Positions 33,916 to 43,726 of a stretch of DNA of 46,845 bases are shown in pieces. The stretch is from Lautropia sp. (GTDB lineage Bacteria; Pseudomonadota; Gammaproteobacteria; Burkholderiales; Burkholderiaceae_E). The stretch is taken from contig JAUNKF010000029.1 in NCBI GenBank assembly GCA_030532895.1, forward strand, positions 1-46,845. The letters are read 5' to 3'. A program made the position numbers and the translations under genes. A model generated the notes under the pieces. That model saw nothing but the letters and a program-made list of their open reading frames with translations, was not told where the DNA came from and did not search any database. Within the stretch, counting starts at the first letter, position 1; every line of letters begins with the position of its first letter.

Positions 33916-34881
33916 ATGATTGCCTATTTGCTCCGGCGTGTCGGCCAATCAATTCTGGTCCTTCTGGCGGTGTCGTTCGTGTCGTTTCTGGTGTTCCGTT
34001 ACCTGGGCGATCCCACCGTCAGTCTGCTCGGCGAGGATGCTTCGGTCGAGGAGCGCGAGGCGCTCGTCGAACAGCTCGGCTTCAATCAGCCGGTGCCGGT
34101 TCAGTACGCTCACTACCTGGGACAGGTGCTGCATGGCGACCTGGGCGTTTCCTATCGATTCAAGCAGCCCGTCACACAGGTGATTGCCGCACGCCTGCCC
34201 GCTACGCTGGAACTGGCCGTGGCGGCCTCCCTCTTTGCCGTGGCCGGTGGAATTGGCCTGGGGGTGCTCACGGCCATTCGTCGACAGGCGTTCATCAGTC
34301 GGGTCATCATGGCCGTGTCGCTGGTGGGGGTATCCTTACCGACTTTTCTGATCGGTATCGGTCTCATTTATCTGTTCGCCGTCGAGCTGCGCTGGTTGCC
34401 TTCTTTTGGCCGCGGGGAGTTGGTCAAGATCGGTGGCTGGGAAACCGGACTGTTGACACGATCCGGCCTCAGTGCGCTGATCCTGCCAGCCATCACCCTG
34501 GGGTTCTACAAGCTGACGTTGATCATGCGGCTGGTGCGTGCCGAAATGCTCGATGTGCTTCGCAGCGATTACATGCGCTTCGGCCGCGCACGTGGCCTGC
34601 GTGAGCGCACGTTGCATTATGGTCATGCCCTGCGTAACACGATGGTGCCGGTCATCACCATCGTCGGACTGCAGATCGGTTCGTTGATCGCCTTTGCCAT
34701 CGTGACCGAAACCGTCTTTCAGTGGCCGGGGGTAGGGCTGCTGTTCATCGCCTCGATTCAGGGCGTGGATATCCCGGTCATCGCCGCCTACCTGATGTTG
34801 ATCGCACTGCTCTATGTGCTGATCAACCTGCTGGTCGATGCACTGTATGCCTGGGTCAACCCGCGGCTGCGCCGTGCCTGA
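33916..34881 (+). CDS. ABC transporter permease (DppB/GsiC-like)
   Basis: A 321-residue inner-membrane permease with about six helices. It has the family start MIAYLLRRVGQSILVLLAVSFVSFLVFRYLGDP, the LG-rich periplasmic loop (LGQVLHGDLGVSYRF) and the EAA-type cytoplasmic loop YMRFGRARGLRERTLHYGHALRNTMVPV. It follows the binding-protein gene by six bases. Confidence 0.92.
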   Translation: MIAYLLRRVGQSILVLLAVSFVSFLVFRYLGDPTVSLLGEDASVEEREALVEQLGFNQPVPVQYAHYLGQVLHGDLGVSYRFKQPVTQVIAARLPATLELAVAASLFAVAGGIGLGVLTAIRRQAFISRVIMAVSLVGVSLPTFLIGIGLIYLFAVELRWLPSFGRGELVKIGGWETGLLTRSGLSALILPAITLGFYKLTLIMRLVRAEMLDVLRSDYMRFGRARGLRERTLHYGHALRNTMVPVITIVGLQIGSLIAFAIVTETVFQWPGVGLLFIASIQGVDIPVIAAYLMLIALLYVLINLLVDALYAWVNPRLRRA

Positions 34882-34888
34882 GTGCGGT

Positions 34889-34904
34889 ACGAAGTCGTGC
34901 ATGA
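34889..34904 (+). repeat. Dispersed intergenic repeat, copy J
   Basis: ACGAAGTCGTGCATGA matches ACGAATCAGTGCATGA of copy A with one inserted and one deleted base. It lies seven bases after the first permease stop, inside the transporter operon. Confidence 0.4.
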
Positions 34905-34959
34905 AGCCATCTTGCCCTCACCGTTGCCCATCCCGTCTTTCCCCTGTGCGTTTTGAGCC

Positions 34960-35898
34960 ATGTCTTCCCAATCATCACCTGCACGTTCGTCCCGTTCATG
35001 GCGTCGGTCCGACGCTGCCGTGATCCGGGCCTTGGCGGCATCACGATTGACGCAGCTCGCCTTGCTGGTGTTGCTGCTCTGCGTGCTGGCCGCGGTGCTT
35101 GCACCTTGGGTGGCTCCCCAGAACCCTTTTTCTTCCGCTGATCTTGACCTGCTCGATGCGTTCACGCCTCCCGGTGAGCAGGGTATCTCGGGGCAGCGCT
35201 ACTGGTTGGGGGCCGATGACCAGGGGCGCGATGTGTTGTCGGCTATCGTCTATGGGCTGAGAATGTCGGTGCTGGTGGGGCTGGCGGCGGTTGCCGTGTC
35301 GATGCTGATTGGCGTCGGCCTTGGGCTGCTGGCCGGCTACGCCGGTGGCTGGATCGATGCTCTCATCATGCGGCTGGCCGATGTGCAGTTGACCTTTCCG
35401 GTGTTGCTCGTCGCCTTGCTCATTTTTGGTATTACCCGCAGCGTGTTGCCCGAAGCCTATCGGGATGAGGCGGCGGCCTACATCATCATCCTGGCCATCG
35501 CACTCTCGGACTGGGTTCAGTATGCGCGTACCGTTCGTGGTGCCGTCATGGTGGAGAAGCAGAAGGATTATGTGGCTGCTGCCCAATTGATCGGGCGATC
35601 GCGCATCGGCATTGCTTTTTTTCATGTGCTGCCGAACATCCTCGCACCGGTGCTGGTGATCGGCACGATCAGCTTTGCGCTGGCCATCGTCACGGAATCG
35701 ACACTCTCCTATCTCGGTGTCGGCTTGCCGCCGACCCAGCCCTCTCTCGGTACGCTGATCCGTATCGGGCAGGGGTTCCTGTTTTCGGGAGAATGGTGGA
35801 TCCTGCTGTTCCCTTCGCTGATGCTGCTGGCTTTGGCGTTGTCCGTCAATCTGGTGGGAGACTGGCTGCGCGATGCCACGAATCCCCGGCTTTCATGA
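34960..35898 (+). CDS. ABC transporter permease (DppC/GsiD-like)
   Basis: A 312-residue inner-membrane permease. An N-terminal hydrophilic stretch is followed by the helix LTQLALLVLLLCVLAAVLAPWVAP. It has the typical YWLGADDQGRDVLSAIVYGLRMSVLVG, and the EAA loop VEKQKDYVAAAQLIGRSRIGIAFFHVLPNILAP. It pairs with the upstream permease. The stop overlaps the next start (ATGA). Confidence 0.92.
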   Translation: MSSQSSPARSSRSWRRSDAAVIRALAASRLTQLALLVLLLCVLAAVLAPWVAPQNPFSSADLDLLDAFTPPGEQGISGQRYWLGADDQGRDVLSAIVYGLRMSVLVGLAAVAVSMLIGVGLGLLAGYAGGWIDALIMRLADVQLTFPVLLVALLIFGITRSVLPEAYRDEAAAYIIILAIALSDWVQYARTVRGAVMVEKQKDYVAAAQLIGRSRIGIAFFHVLPNILAPVLVIGTISFALAIVTESTLSYLGVGLPPTQPSLGTLIRIGQGFLFSGEWWILLFPSLMLLALALSVNLVGDWLRDATNPRLS

Positions 35899-37808
35899 AG
35901 TCGACCATGAAACCGACCCACACTGCCACACCATTACCTGCCGCGTCGCCAGGTGAAGCCACGTCCACCGCTGCCGACTCGGTGGTGCAGGTGTCTCCTT
36001 CGGTTCCTGTCCCTGAACCATCGTCTTCGCTTCTGACGGTTCAGTCGCTCGATGTCACGTTCGACAGCCATCGAGGCCCGCGTCAGGTTTTGTCTGATGT
36101 CAGCTTTTCCATGGGGGTCGGTGAAGTCCTCGGCGTCGTGGGTGAGTCCGGGGCCGGCAAATCCATGACGGGCTTGGCCATCATGGGATTGATCGAGCCA
36201 CCTGGCCGGATTTCCGGGGGCAGCATCCATTGGGCAGACCAGCGTATCGACCTGCTGCGGGGAGAGGCGATCCGGCAGATTCGTGGCCGCCAAATCGCCA
36301 TGGTCTTTCAGGATCCGCTCACCAGCCTCAATCCGGTTTACACCATTGGCCGTCATCTGATCGAGACAATCCGTACCCATTTGCCACTGAGTGAGCGAGA
36401 GGCGCGTGCCCGTGCGCTGGCCTTGCTCGATGAAGTCGAGATTCCGATGGCGAAGTGGCGTATGGCGCAATACCCGCATCAGCTTTCAGGTGGCATGCGT
36501 CAGCGGGTGGCCATCGCGCTGGCGCTCAGTGCCGAGCCACGGCTCCTGATCGCCGATGAGCCGACGACGGCACTCGACGTGTCGGTTCAGGCACAGATCA
36601 TCGCGCTGCTGCGCAGGCTCTGCGAACAGCGTCAGCTCTCCGCCTTGTTGATCACTCATGACATGGGCGTCATTGCCGAGGCCGCCAACCGCGTGATGGT
36701 GATGCACCACGGTCGTGTGGTCGAAACGGGTTCGGTTCGTCAGGTGCTCGACCACCCTCAAGAACCCTACACCCAGGCATTGATGGCCGCCATCCCTGCG
36801 ATGGATCACCGGCAGTGGCGCCTGCCCGTGCCGGAGGTTCGGGCAGGTGCCGGGGAGTCCGGCTTATCCCAGCCCCAGACCATGGCCGAGCGGGTTGCCG
36901 CCAAGCCGTCGGCGCAGATCGTGCCGTGCCTGTCATCCCGCACCGACAAGCCTTCGGTATCTGATGACATGAGCGGTGAAGTGCCTTCGCCCTTGCTGGT
37001 CGTCGAAGGTCTGTCCAAGCAGTTCGACCTTTCTTCGTCTTGGATGATTCGACTGCTGGCTCGTGAGCAACGCCGCGTCCTGCAAGCAGTCGATCAGGTG
37101 AGTTTTCAGCTCAGCCGGGGGCGAACCTTCGGTTTGGTGGGTGAATCGGGTTCCGGCAAATCCACCATCGCCCGGATGGTGGCAGGTCTGATCAAACCGG
37201 ATACGGGCCGTATTCTCATCGACGGTGTCTCGCGCTGGGCGGGCAGCCGTCCCGACAAGGCATTGCTGCGCCAGTGCCAGATGATCTTTCAGGATCCTTA
37301 TGCCAGCCTCAATCCTCGCTGGCGGGTCGACCAATTGATTGCAGAGCCGCTGCAGGTGTTGGGCTTGGTGCGTGACCGGCAGGAGGTCGAATCCCGTGTG
37401 GCCGACATGCTGCGGCATGTACGGATGTCGCCTGACGATGGTCGGAAATATCCGCACGAGTTCTCGGGCGGGCAGCGTCAGCGAATTGCCATTGCCCGTG
37501 CGCTGATCAGCCGGCCGGCGTTCATCATCTGTGACGAGCCGACTTCGGCGCTTGACGTTTCGGTTCAGGCCCAGGTGCTGAACCTGATGCGTGACCTTCA
37601 GGATGAGTTCGGCCTCACCTACCTGCTGATCAGCCACAATTTGGCCGTCATCCGCTTCATGTGTGATGACGTGGGCGTCATGCAGCGTGGCAGGATGGTG
37701 GAGCAGGGGGCTGCCGATGCCGTGCTCCATGCACCACAACATGAATACACGCGACAGTTGATGGCAGCCGTGCCTTCTCTGGCGAGGCCAAAAGCCCTCG
37801 CCTTTTGA
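35895..37808 (+). CDS. Dual ABC ATPase (DppD-DppF/GsiA-like fusion)
   Basis: A 637-residue protein with two complete ABC ATPase domains, as in GsiA. Domain 1 (about 45-310) has Walker A GESGAGKS (83-90), signature LSGGMRQR and Walker B LLIADEPTTALD. Domain 2 (about 370-635) has Walker A GESGSGKS, signature FSGGQRQR and Walker B FIICDEPTSALD. An N-terminal Pro/Ser/Thr-rich extension of about 40 residues is unusual. It energises the peptide-type transporter. ATG 35895 is chosen for its four-base overlap with the permease stop. It converges on trpB with a 17-base gap. Confidence 0.92.
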   Translation: MKSTMKPTHTATPLPAASPGEATSTAADSVVQVSPSVPVPEPSSSLLTVQSLDVTFDSHRGPRQVLSDVSFSMGVGEVLGVVGESGAGKSMTGLAIMGLIEPPGRISGGSIHWADQRIDLLRGEAIRQIRGRQIAMVFQDPLTSLNPVYTIGRHLIETIRTHLPLSEREARARALALLDEVEIPMAKWRMAQYPHQLSGGMRQRVAIALALSAEPRLLIADEPTTALDVSVQAQIIALLRRLCEQRQLSALLITHDMGVIAEAANRVMVMHHGRVVETGSVRQVLDHPQEPYTQALMAAIPAMDHRQWRLPVPEVRAGAGESGLSQPQTMAERVAAKPSAQIVPCLSSRTDKPSVSDDMSGEVPSPLLVVEGLSKQFDLSSSWMIRLLAREQRRVLQAVDQVSFQLSRGRTFGLVGESGSGKSTIARMVAGLIKPDTGRILIDGVSRWAGSRPDKALLRQCQMIFQDPYASLNPRWRVDQLIAEPLQVLGLVRDRQEVESRVADMLRHVRMSPDDGRKYPHEFSGGQRQRIAIARALISRPAFIICDEPTSALDVSVQAQVLNLMRDLQDEFGLTYLLISHNLAVIRFMCDDVGVMQRGRMVEQGAADAVLHAPQHEYTRQLMAAVPSLARPKALAF

Positions 37809-37825
37809 AGGGAGGCGCTCGCCGG

Positions 37826-39043
37826 TCAGAGACCGAGCACTTGGGCCACGTAGTCCGCATCCTTGTCACCGCGGCCTGACAGATTGATGAGAATGTGCTG
37901 GTCCGTGTCCAGCTTCGGTGCTTCGCGCATGGCCCAAGCCACCGCATGTGCACTTTCCAGGGCCGGGATGATCCCTTCCACGCGTGACAGCGTGATGAAG
38001 GCATCCAGGGTTTCCTGGTCGCTGGCTGTCTCATAGGTGGCACGGCCCAAGTCCTTCAGGTAGCTGTGCTGGGGGCCTACCCCTGGATAGTCCAGACCGG
38101 AAGCGATGCTGTGCACCGCTGCCGGTACCCCATCGGCGGCTTCCAGCACATAGCAATGCATGCCGTGGATGTCGCCGGGCTTGCCCATCGTGAGGGTGGC
38201 AGCATGCCGCCCGGCCTTGTCGATGCCTTCGCCGGCCGGCTCCACGCCTACCAGACGAACATCCAGGTCATCCAGGAAGGCCGTGAACATGCCGATTGCA
38301 TTCGAGCCGCCGCCGACACAGGCGGCCACATAATGTGGCAGTTTGCCGTGCTTGGCCAGAAACTGCTCGCGCGCTTCACGGCCGATGATGGCTTGAAAAT
38401 CACGAACCATCGCGGGGAAGGGGTGTGGGCCGACGACCGAGCCAATGGCGTACAGATAGTCGCTCGGGTTTTCCAGGTATACGCGGAAAGCGCTGTCCAC
38501 GGCTTCTTTCAATGTGGCCGCCCCTTCGGTGACGGGCACAAGCTTGCAGCCCAGAATGCGCATCTTCGTCACGTTCGGGTGTTCCTTCTCGATGTCGACC
38601 TGCCCCATGTGGATTTCACAGGGAATGCCCACGAGCGCACAAGCCGTCGCGAGCGCGACCCCATGCTGGCCGGCCCCTGTCTCGGCAATCACCTTTTTCT
38701 TCCCCATGAATTTGGCCAGCAACGCTTCGCCCAGGCAGTGATTGATTTTGTGCGCGCCGGTGTGGTTCAGGTCTTCCCGCTTCAGATGGATCTGCGCACC
38801 GCCTAGTTGTGCCGACAGGCGTCTGGCATGGAAGACAGGGCTGGGGCGTCCTACATAATCAGCAAACAGACTGGCCAGCTCGTTCTGAAAGTCCGGGCGT
38901 TGACGGATTTCCTCGTAGGCTGTGGCAATGTCCGTCATTGCCTGTTTGAGGGCAGGAGGCACCAGTTGCCCGCCATAGGGGCCAAAGTAGCCGTTTGCGT
39001 CAGGCATGGCGGTCAGTGCCGCTGGGGAAGCGTTCTGAGACAT
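37826..39043 (-). CDS. trpB: Tryptophan synthase beta chain
   Basis: A 405-residue PLP enzyme condensing indole and serine. It starts [15 protein letters not shown] and has the PLP lysine in HTGAHKINH (Lys99), followed by [15 protein letters not shown], the phosphate-binding GGGSNAIG, and [11 protein letters not shown] near the end. It looks like a normal TrpB1. No trpA or trpF lies beside it; the neighbours are a glutathione transferase and the ABC transporter. The start is MSQNAS (39043) or, nine bases earlier, MTPMSQ. Confidence 0.95.
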   Translation of the reverse strand: MSQNASPAALTAMPDANGYFGPYGGQLVPPALKQAMTDIATAYEEIRQRPDFQNELASLFADYVGRPSPVFHARRLSAQLGGAQIHLKREDLNHTGAHKINHCLGEALLAKFMGKKKVIAETGAGQHGVALATACALVGIPCEIHMGQVDIEKEHPNVTKMRILGCKLVPVTEGAATLKEAVDSAFRVYLENPSDYLYAIGSVVGPHPFPAMVRDFQAIIGREAREQFLAKHGKLPHYVAACVGGGSNAIGMFTAFLDDLDVRLVGVEPAGEGIDKAGRHAATLTMGKPGDIHGMHCYVLEAADGVPAAVHSIASGLDYPGVGPQHSYLKDLGRATYETASDQETLDAFITLSRVEGIIPALESAHAVAWAMREAPKLDTDQHILINLSGRGDKDADYVAQVLGL

Positions 39044-39129
39044 GGGCGTCATCCGTGGTGGTGGAAAACTGCGATTGTCGCACTGCCCATAGGGTCTGTG
39101 CCGGTCGCAGTGGGGCGGGGGGGAGCGAT

Positions 39130-39149
39130 GCCCCCTGCCTTTTGGGGGC
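39130..39149. repeat. Inverted repeat between the GST gene and trpB
   Basis: GCCCCC (39130-39135) and GGGGGC (39144-39149) form a six-pair GC stem in the 174-base gap. There is no T run. It may be a weak transcription pause site upstream of trpB. Confidence 0.35.
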
Positions 39150-39197
39150 GCAGGCACAAGCCACGCCTGTGTCGAGCGGCTTGAGCGAGCCAACGAC

Positions 39198-39220
39198 GTG
39201 CATGCACATGGCACGCGCTA
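39198..39220 (+). repeat. Dispersed intergenic repeat, copy E
   Basis: It contains the perfect palindrome GTGCATGCAC (39198-39207), then ATGG and CACGCGCTA, which matches the right end of copy A. Its last three bases are the TAG stop codon of the GST gene on the minus strand. Confidence 0.5.
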
Positions 39221-39949
39221 CCTCTGGCCTGTGGCCATGGCTCGTTTGGCCCGTCGCGCCAGGCCATCGAAGGCGTCCAGCAGCCGTTCCTGCCAGGCAT
39301 GAATGGGACTGTCCGTGGCCACCAGGGCCACATCGCTGACAGCGCGGCACCACATGAAGGTGCCGAACACGGCGTAATCGGCATAGCCCGGTTTGGGGCC
39401 TGCCAGAAAGGGCCGTTGTTGGAGTATCAGCCGAATGGGTGTCAACACCTGTGCCAGGCGTTCGAAGTGCTCGTCACGATGTCGTCCCACTGCTTCCAAT
39501 GCTTTGCCAAAGCGGCGCTCGCGGCTCTGTCGGAAATAGGCTTGACTGGGCTCGTCGAGGTAGGCATGGATGTCCATCAGGAAGAGAGGCAGGGCCGTCG
39601 GTATCAGCTGGGTATCCACCCAGGCATTGATGAGCTGCACCAGCGGCATGGCATTGCCTATGCTGACTTCGTCGGCCTGGGCGGGCGAAAACAGTGAGGG
39701 TGCGTCCGGATATCGGCGCTCCAGATAGCAGGCAATCTGCCAGGAGTCCGCAATCACCTGCTCACCATCGACCAGCACCGGCACCTTGTCCTGTCCGGAA
39801 AAGGCCAGATCGGTCTTGTCCACGAAACGCCAAGGGCGGGTTTCCGTTTCCAGTCCCTTGTGGGCGAGCGCCATCCGTGCTTTCCAGCAATGCGGGCTGA
39901 AGCGGATCTCAGGGTCGGCGCCCACCAGCTCGTACAGTATGCGGCTCAT
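39218..39949 (-). CDS. Glutathione S-transferase, LigE/beta-etherase-like
   Basis: A 243-residue protein. The thioredoxin-fold N-terminus has YELVGADPEIRFSPHCWKARMALAHKGLE, with FSP followed by CW where LigE-type enzymes have FSP followed by an aromatic pair. DKVPVLVDGEQVIADSWQIACYLERRYPDAPSLF contains the cis-Pro and the glutathione-binding DS. A helical C-terminal domain follows. It probably conjugates or reduces small substrates with glutathione. ATG 39949 has GGAG upstream. trpB follows on the same strand after 174 bases. Confidence 0.85.
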   Translation of the reverse strand: MSRILYELVGADPEIRFSPHCWKARMALAHKGLETETRPWRFVDKTDLAFSGQDKVPVLVDGEQVIADSWQIACYLERRYPDAPSLFSPAQADEVSIGNAMPLVQLINAWVDTQLIPTALPLFLMDIHAYLDEPSQAYFRQSRERRFGKALEAVGRHRDEHFERLAQVLTPIRLILQQRPFLAGPKPGYADYAVFGTFMWCRAVSDVALVATDSPIHAWQERLLDAFDGLARRAKRAMATGQR

Positions 39950-40254
39950 CTTTGGTGTGTCTCCATTCAGGCGGCAGCGCTCATCATCACATGGGGCTAC
40001 CCGCACCGCCATCAGGGCTTCTACTGGCCAAACCCGAAACGCCAAAAACGGGCTTTGGTATCCTTGGCGCGTGTCGATGCATGGTGTCGTCCCTGTTGCA
40101 GCCCCCGATCGGGCCTGCATGGTCTTCGCCCTGGCATCTGAATGAACCACCGTCATGCTGTCCTGACATGTCCGTATCTGCGGGCGTGCCCATGGTCTCC
40201 TGCCGCTCAACGGCGTGGGGCTTGGCGTGATGGACAAACCGGCCACTCCCGATC
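39950..40254. other. Divergent intergenic region between the GST and phospholipase-D-type genes
   Basis: About 305 bases without a recognisable gene; the short frames here overlap one another and show no family resemblance. It holds repeat copy I at 40062-40093. I could not place promoters. Confidence 0.45.
40062..40093 (-). repeat. Dispersed intergenic repeat, copy I
   Basis: Read on the minus strand it aligns with copy A over its whole length, with about 26 of 32 positions identical. The blocks GGGACGA, TGCAT, GACACGCGC and AAGG are shared. Confidence 0.55.
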
Positions 40255-41736
40255 ATGCCCCATTCCAGCCCGTCTTCTTTGTTCCGCCCCGGTGACAACT
40301 GTTGGCGTGTCGAGCAAGCCGATCGCTTCGCTTTCATCGTCGATGCAGCAGACTACTTCGTCGTGGCACGTCGTGCCATGCTGGCTGCGCGCAAGAGCAT
40401 CTTTCTGGTGGGATGGGATTTCGATCCTCGCATCACGCTCGGCAACCCGGCCGATGGGGGGCCAGCCAAGCTGGGAGATTTCCTGATCTGGCTGGCCAAC
40501 CGAACGCCCTCGCTGGAGGTTCGGCTCTTGCGCTGGGATGTGGGGGCATTCAAGGCATTGTTCCAACCTGCCTCGTTGATGGCCATTCTGCGCTGGAAGG
40601 CACACCCGAGAATCACTTTGCGGCTTGATGGCGCCCATCCCTTTGCCGGGTCTCATCATCAGAAAATTGTCGTCATCGACGACAGTTTGGCTTTTTGTGG
40701 TGGTATCGACATGACGCTGGGACGCTGGGATCGTCGTGAACACCTGGATGATGAACCGGGACGTCTCAATCCCGATGGCAAGGCTTACGGCCCTTGGCAC
40801 GATGCCACCAGTGCTTTTGATGGCAAGGCAGCTCGTGCCCTGGGTGATCTGGCGCGGGAGCGTTGGCTTGCCGCTTCCGGCGAGGATTTGACGCCCTGCG
40901 AAACCTGCCATGACTGCTGGCCCGACGGGTTGAAACCCACTTTCACGGACGTGAAACTCGGTATTGCGCGAACACGTCCCGATCTCGATCAGCTGCCGGC
41001 CATTCATGAAATCGAGCAGATGTACCTCGACCTGATTGCAAGGGCCAAACGCCTGATCTATGCCGAAAGCCAGTATTTCGCCTCTCGCAAGGTGGCGATG
41101 GCACTGGCAGCCCGTTTGCAGGAGGATGATGGCCCTGAGATCGTCATCATCAATCCGATGGCGGCAGAAGGCTGGCTGGAGCCGATCGCGATGGACTCGG
41201 CCAGGGCACGGTTGTTCGAAGCCTTGAAGCGGGTCGACAAACATCATCGCTTGTGCATCTACCACCCGCAGACGGCGGCTGGTGAAGAGATCTATGTCCA
41301 TGCCAAGGTCATGATCATCGACGATGTCTATTTGCGTGTCGGCTCGTCCAACTTCAACAGCCGCTCGCTGCGGCTCGATACGGAATGCGATGTGGTGCTG
41401 GCGGCCGAAGGCGATGAGGCGCAGACGCTCAGGGAACAGATCGCCCATGTCCGTGACGACCTGATCGCTGAACATCTGGGTGTGCCGGTCGAGCGGCTCG
41501 TGCAAGCGCATGAGGCGCACGAGTCGATGATCGCCGCCATCGAATCCTTGCGTGCACCGGGCCGCAGTCTGGCTCCCTATGACATTCCCGAACTCAGTGC
41601 CACCGAAGAGTGGCTGGCCGACAACCAGATCCTCGATCCCGAAGGGCCGGATGACATGTTCGAGCCATTGAGCAAACGCAGCCTTTTCAAGAATTGGCGA
41701 AAGAACCTGCGCCGTGCCCGTGCGGCCAACCGCTGA
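40255..41736 (+). CDS. Phospholipase D-like protein with two HKD motifs
   Basis: A 493-residue protein of the cardiolipin-synthase/PLD superfamily. HKD motif 1 is His135, Lys137, Asp142 (HHQKIVVIDD, followed by FCGGIDMT). HKD motif 2 is His349, Lys351, Asp356 (HAKVMIIDD, then LRVGSSNFNSRS). WDFDPRITLGNP near the start and LDTECDVVLAAE near the end are typical of this bacterial subgroup. There is no signal peptide or clear membrane helix. It probably transfers phosphatidyl groups or cleaves phospholipids. The DUF2254 gene follows after 27 bases. Confidence 0.85.
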   Translation: MPHSSPSSLFRPGDNCWRVEQADRFAFIVDAADYFVVARRAMLAARKSIFLVGWDFDPRITLGNPADGGPAKLGDFLIWLANRTPSLEVRLLRWDVGAFKALFQPASLMAILRWKAHPRITLRLDGAHPFAGSHHQKIVVIDDSLAFCGGIDMTLGRWDRREHLDDEPGRLNPDGKAYGPWHDATSAFDGKAARALGDLARERWLAASGEDLTPCETCHDCWPDGLKPTFTDVKLGIARTRPDLDQLPAIHEIEQMYLDLIARAKRLIYAESQYFASRKVAMALAARLQEDDGPEIVIINPMAAEGWLEPIAMDSARARLFEALKRVDKHHRLCIYHPQTAAGEEIYVHAKVMIIDDVYLRVGSSNFNSRSLRLDTECDVVLAAEGDEAQTLREQIAHVRDDLIAEHLGVPVERLVQAHEAHESMIAAIESLRAPGRSLAPYDIPELSATEEWLADNQILDPEGPDDMFEPLSKRSLFKNWRKNLRRARAANR

Positions 41737-41763
41737 ACCTCATCACGACAAGGAGAAAACTGA

Positions 41764-43107
41764 ATGTCCCGTTGGCAATGGCTGGTGTCCCAGCTCAGCA
41801 GGCAATTGTGGGTACGAACGTCCATCATCGGATTGATGGGCGTGCTCATCGCGGTCCTGTCCGCGGTCATCGAACCCTATTTGCCGTGGGAGTTGTCGGG
41901 TGAGATCAGCGCTGATGCGGTCGATAGCCTGTTGAGCATTCTCGCGTCGAGCATGCTTGCCGTCACCACCTTCTCTCTCAGCATCATGGTGTCGGCCTAT
42001 GGTTCAGCCACCAACACGGCCACGCCCCGTGCCACCAAGTTGCTGATCGAGGACACGCTGACCCAGACCGTGCTGGCGAACTTCGTTGGCTCCTTCCTCT
42101 TTGGCATCGTCGGACTCGTCATGCTGAAGGTGGGGTTGTACGGTGAGCGCGGCCGGATCGTCCTCTTCGTTGCCACGATCGTCGTCATCGCATTGGTGGT
42201 CGTGTCGCTGATGCAATGGATCGATCATCTCACCAAGCTCGGGCGTCTTGGGGAGACCACGGATCGGGTCGAGGCAGCAACCCGAAAGGCGTTGGAAGCC
42301 CGTTTGGCCCAGCCTTACCTCGGTGGGGAGGCATTGTTGGATCCCGACAAAGAGATTCCGGCTGATGCCTTGCCCGTCGTCGGTAAAGAGGTTGGTTATG
42401 TCCTGCATGTCGATATGCCCGCACTGTCGGCCTTTTGTCAGGAACATGAAACCCGTGTCTATCTGAGTGCCTCGCCAGGCACTTTTGTCTACCCTGGTCG
42501 GCCTCTGCTATGGGTTGCTGCCACCCCTGCCTTGCGAGGCGAGGGCGCTTCTCGGGTCAAGGGGGGGCAGGTTGAGCAGCTTGCCGGGGCAGAACAGGCG
42601 TGGCGTGAGTCCTTGGTGGCCGCCTTTTCGGTCGGTAACGAGCGTTCTTTTGAGCAGGATCCCCGCTTTGGTCTGGCCGTGATGAGCGAGATTGCGTCCC
42701 GAGCCTTGTCGCCGGCCGTCAATGACCCTGGTACGGCCATCGGCGTCATTGGTCGACTCACCCGGCTGCTCAACATCTGGGCTGTCGCGTCGGTGGCGAC
42801 GCCTGACGACACGGCGGAGGAGCAGGCGCTCGACTACCCCAAGGTTCACGTTCCACCGGTCAAGGCCAGTGATCTCTTCGAGGATGCCTTCATGCTGATC
42901 GCTCGTGACGGTGCAGGCATGATCGAGGTGCAGTTACCGTTGCAGAAGGCGTTGCTGGCGCTCAGTGAGGTGGGGGACGACGCTTTTACCGAAGCTGCAC
43001 TGGCACAATCGAGGATGGCGCTCGACCGGGCGGAGGCCAGTCTGCCGTTGGAAGAGGAAAAGCGCCGATTGCGCGTGCTCGCCAGAAAAGTCGAGCAAAC
43101 GGCTTGA
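41764..43107 (+). CDS. DUF2254 family membrane protein
   Basis: A 447-residue protein with about four helices in the first 145 residues ([80 protein letters not shown]). A large soluble part contains [29 protein letters not shown] and the family motif [27 protein letters not shown]. The function is unknown. GGAG precedes the start; it is probably co-transcribed with the PLD-like gene. trpG follows after 46 bases. Confidence 0.87.
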   Translation: MSRWQWLVSQLSRQLWVRTSIIGLMGVLIAVLSAVIEPYLPWELSGEISADAVDSLLSILASSMLAVTTFSLSIMVSAYGSATNTATPRATKLLIEDTLTQTVLANFVGSFLFGIVGLVMLKVGLYGERGRIVLFVATIVVIALVVVSLMQWIDHLTKLGRLGETTDRVEAATRKALEARLAQPYLGGEALLDPDKEIPADALPVVGKEVGYVLHVDMPALSAFCQEHETRVYLSASPGTFVYPGRPLLWVAATPALRGEGASRVKGGQVEQLAGAEQAWRESLVAAFSVGNERSFEQDPRFGLAVMSEIASRALSPAVNDPGTAIGVIGRLTRLLNIWAVASVATPDDTAEEQALDYPKVHVPPVKASDLFEDAFMLIARDGAGMIEVQLPLQKALLALSEVGDDAFTEAALAQSRMALDRAEASLPLEEEKRRLRVLARKVEQTA

Positions 43108-43153
43108 CAGGTGCCTCCGCTTTCTTGCGTCTCCCGTTTCTTCAAGGAATGCC

Positions 43154-43723
43154 ATGCCCAAGCTGTTGATGATCGACAACTACGACTCCTTCACCTACAA
43201 CATCGTCCAGTATCTGGGCGAGCTGGGGGCGGATGTTACGACCATTCGCAACGACGCCATCGATATTGCCGGCATCGAAGCGCTGGCTCCTAGCCACATC
43301 GTGCTTTCCCCTGGGCCGGGGGATCCGGATGGTGCCGGGATCATGCTGGAGACCATCAGCCATTTTGCGGGACGCGTGCCCATCCTGGGGGTCTGCCTCG
43401 GGCACCAGGCCATTGGTCAGGCTTTTGGTGGCCGCATCGTTCGGGCCAGACGCGTCATGCATGGCAAGCATGACACGGTTCACCATCAAGGGCAGGGCGT
43501 CTTCGCCGGATTGCCGGAAGCCTTTCAGGTCGTCCGTTACCACTCGCTGGTGGTGGCGCGGGATGGCTTGCCGGCATGTCTTGAGGTGACGGCCTGGACG
43601 GATGATGGCGAAATCATGGGCTTGCGCCATCGCGAGCTGCCCATCGAGGGCGTGCAGTACCACCCTGAATCGATTGAAAGTGAGCATGGCCATGCTCAAC
43701 TGAAAACCTTCCTGGAGCGTTGA
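43154..43723 (+). CDS. trpG: Anthranilate synthase component II (glutamine amidotransferase)
   Basis: A 189-residue class I amidotransferase. It has MLMIDN-type start [29 protein letters not shown], nucleophile Cys81 in [11 protein letters not shown], and His170/Glu172 in YHPES. It supplies ammonia to TrpE. ATG 43154 follows AAGGA. It is followed by trpD after three bases. It may also serve PabB (TrpG/PabA dual role), which cannot be judged here. Confidence 0.95.
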   Translation: MPKLLMIDNYDSFTYNIVQYLGELGADVTTIRNDAIDIAGIEALAPSHIVLSPGPGDPDGAGIMLETISHFAGRVPILGVCLGHQAIGQAFGGRIVRARRVMHGKHDTVHHQGQGVFAGLPEAFQVVRYHSLVVARDGLPACLEVTAWTDDGEIMGLRHRELPIEGVQYHPESIESEHGHAQLKTFLER

Positions 43724-43726
43724 GTC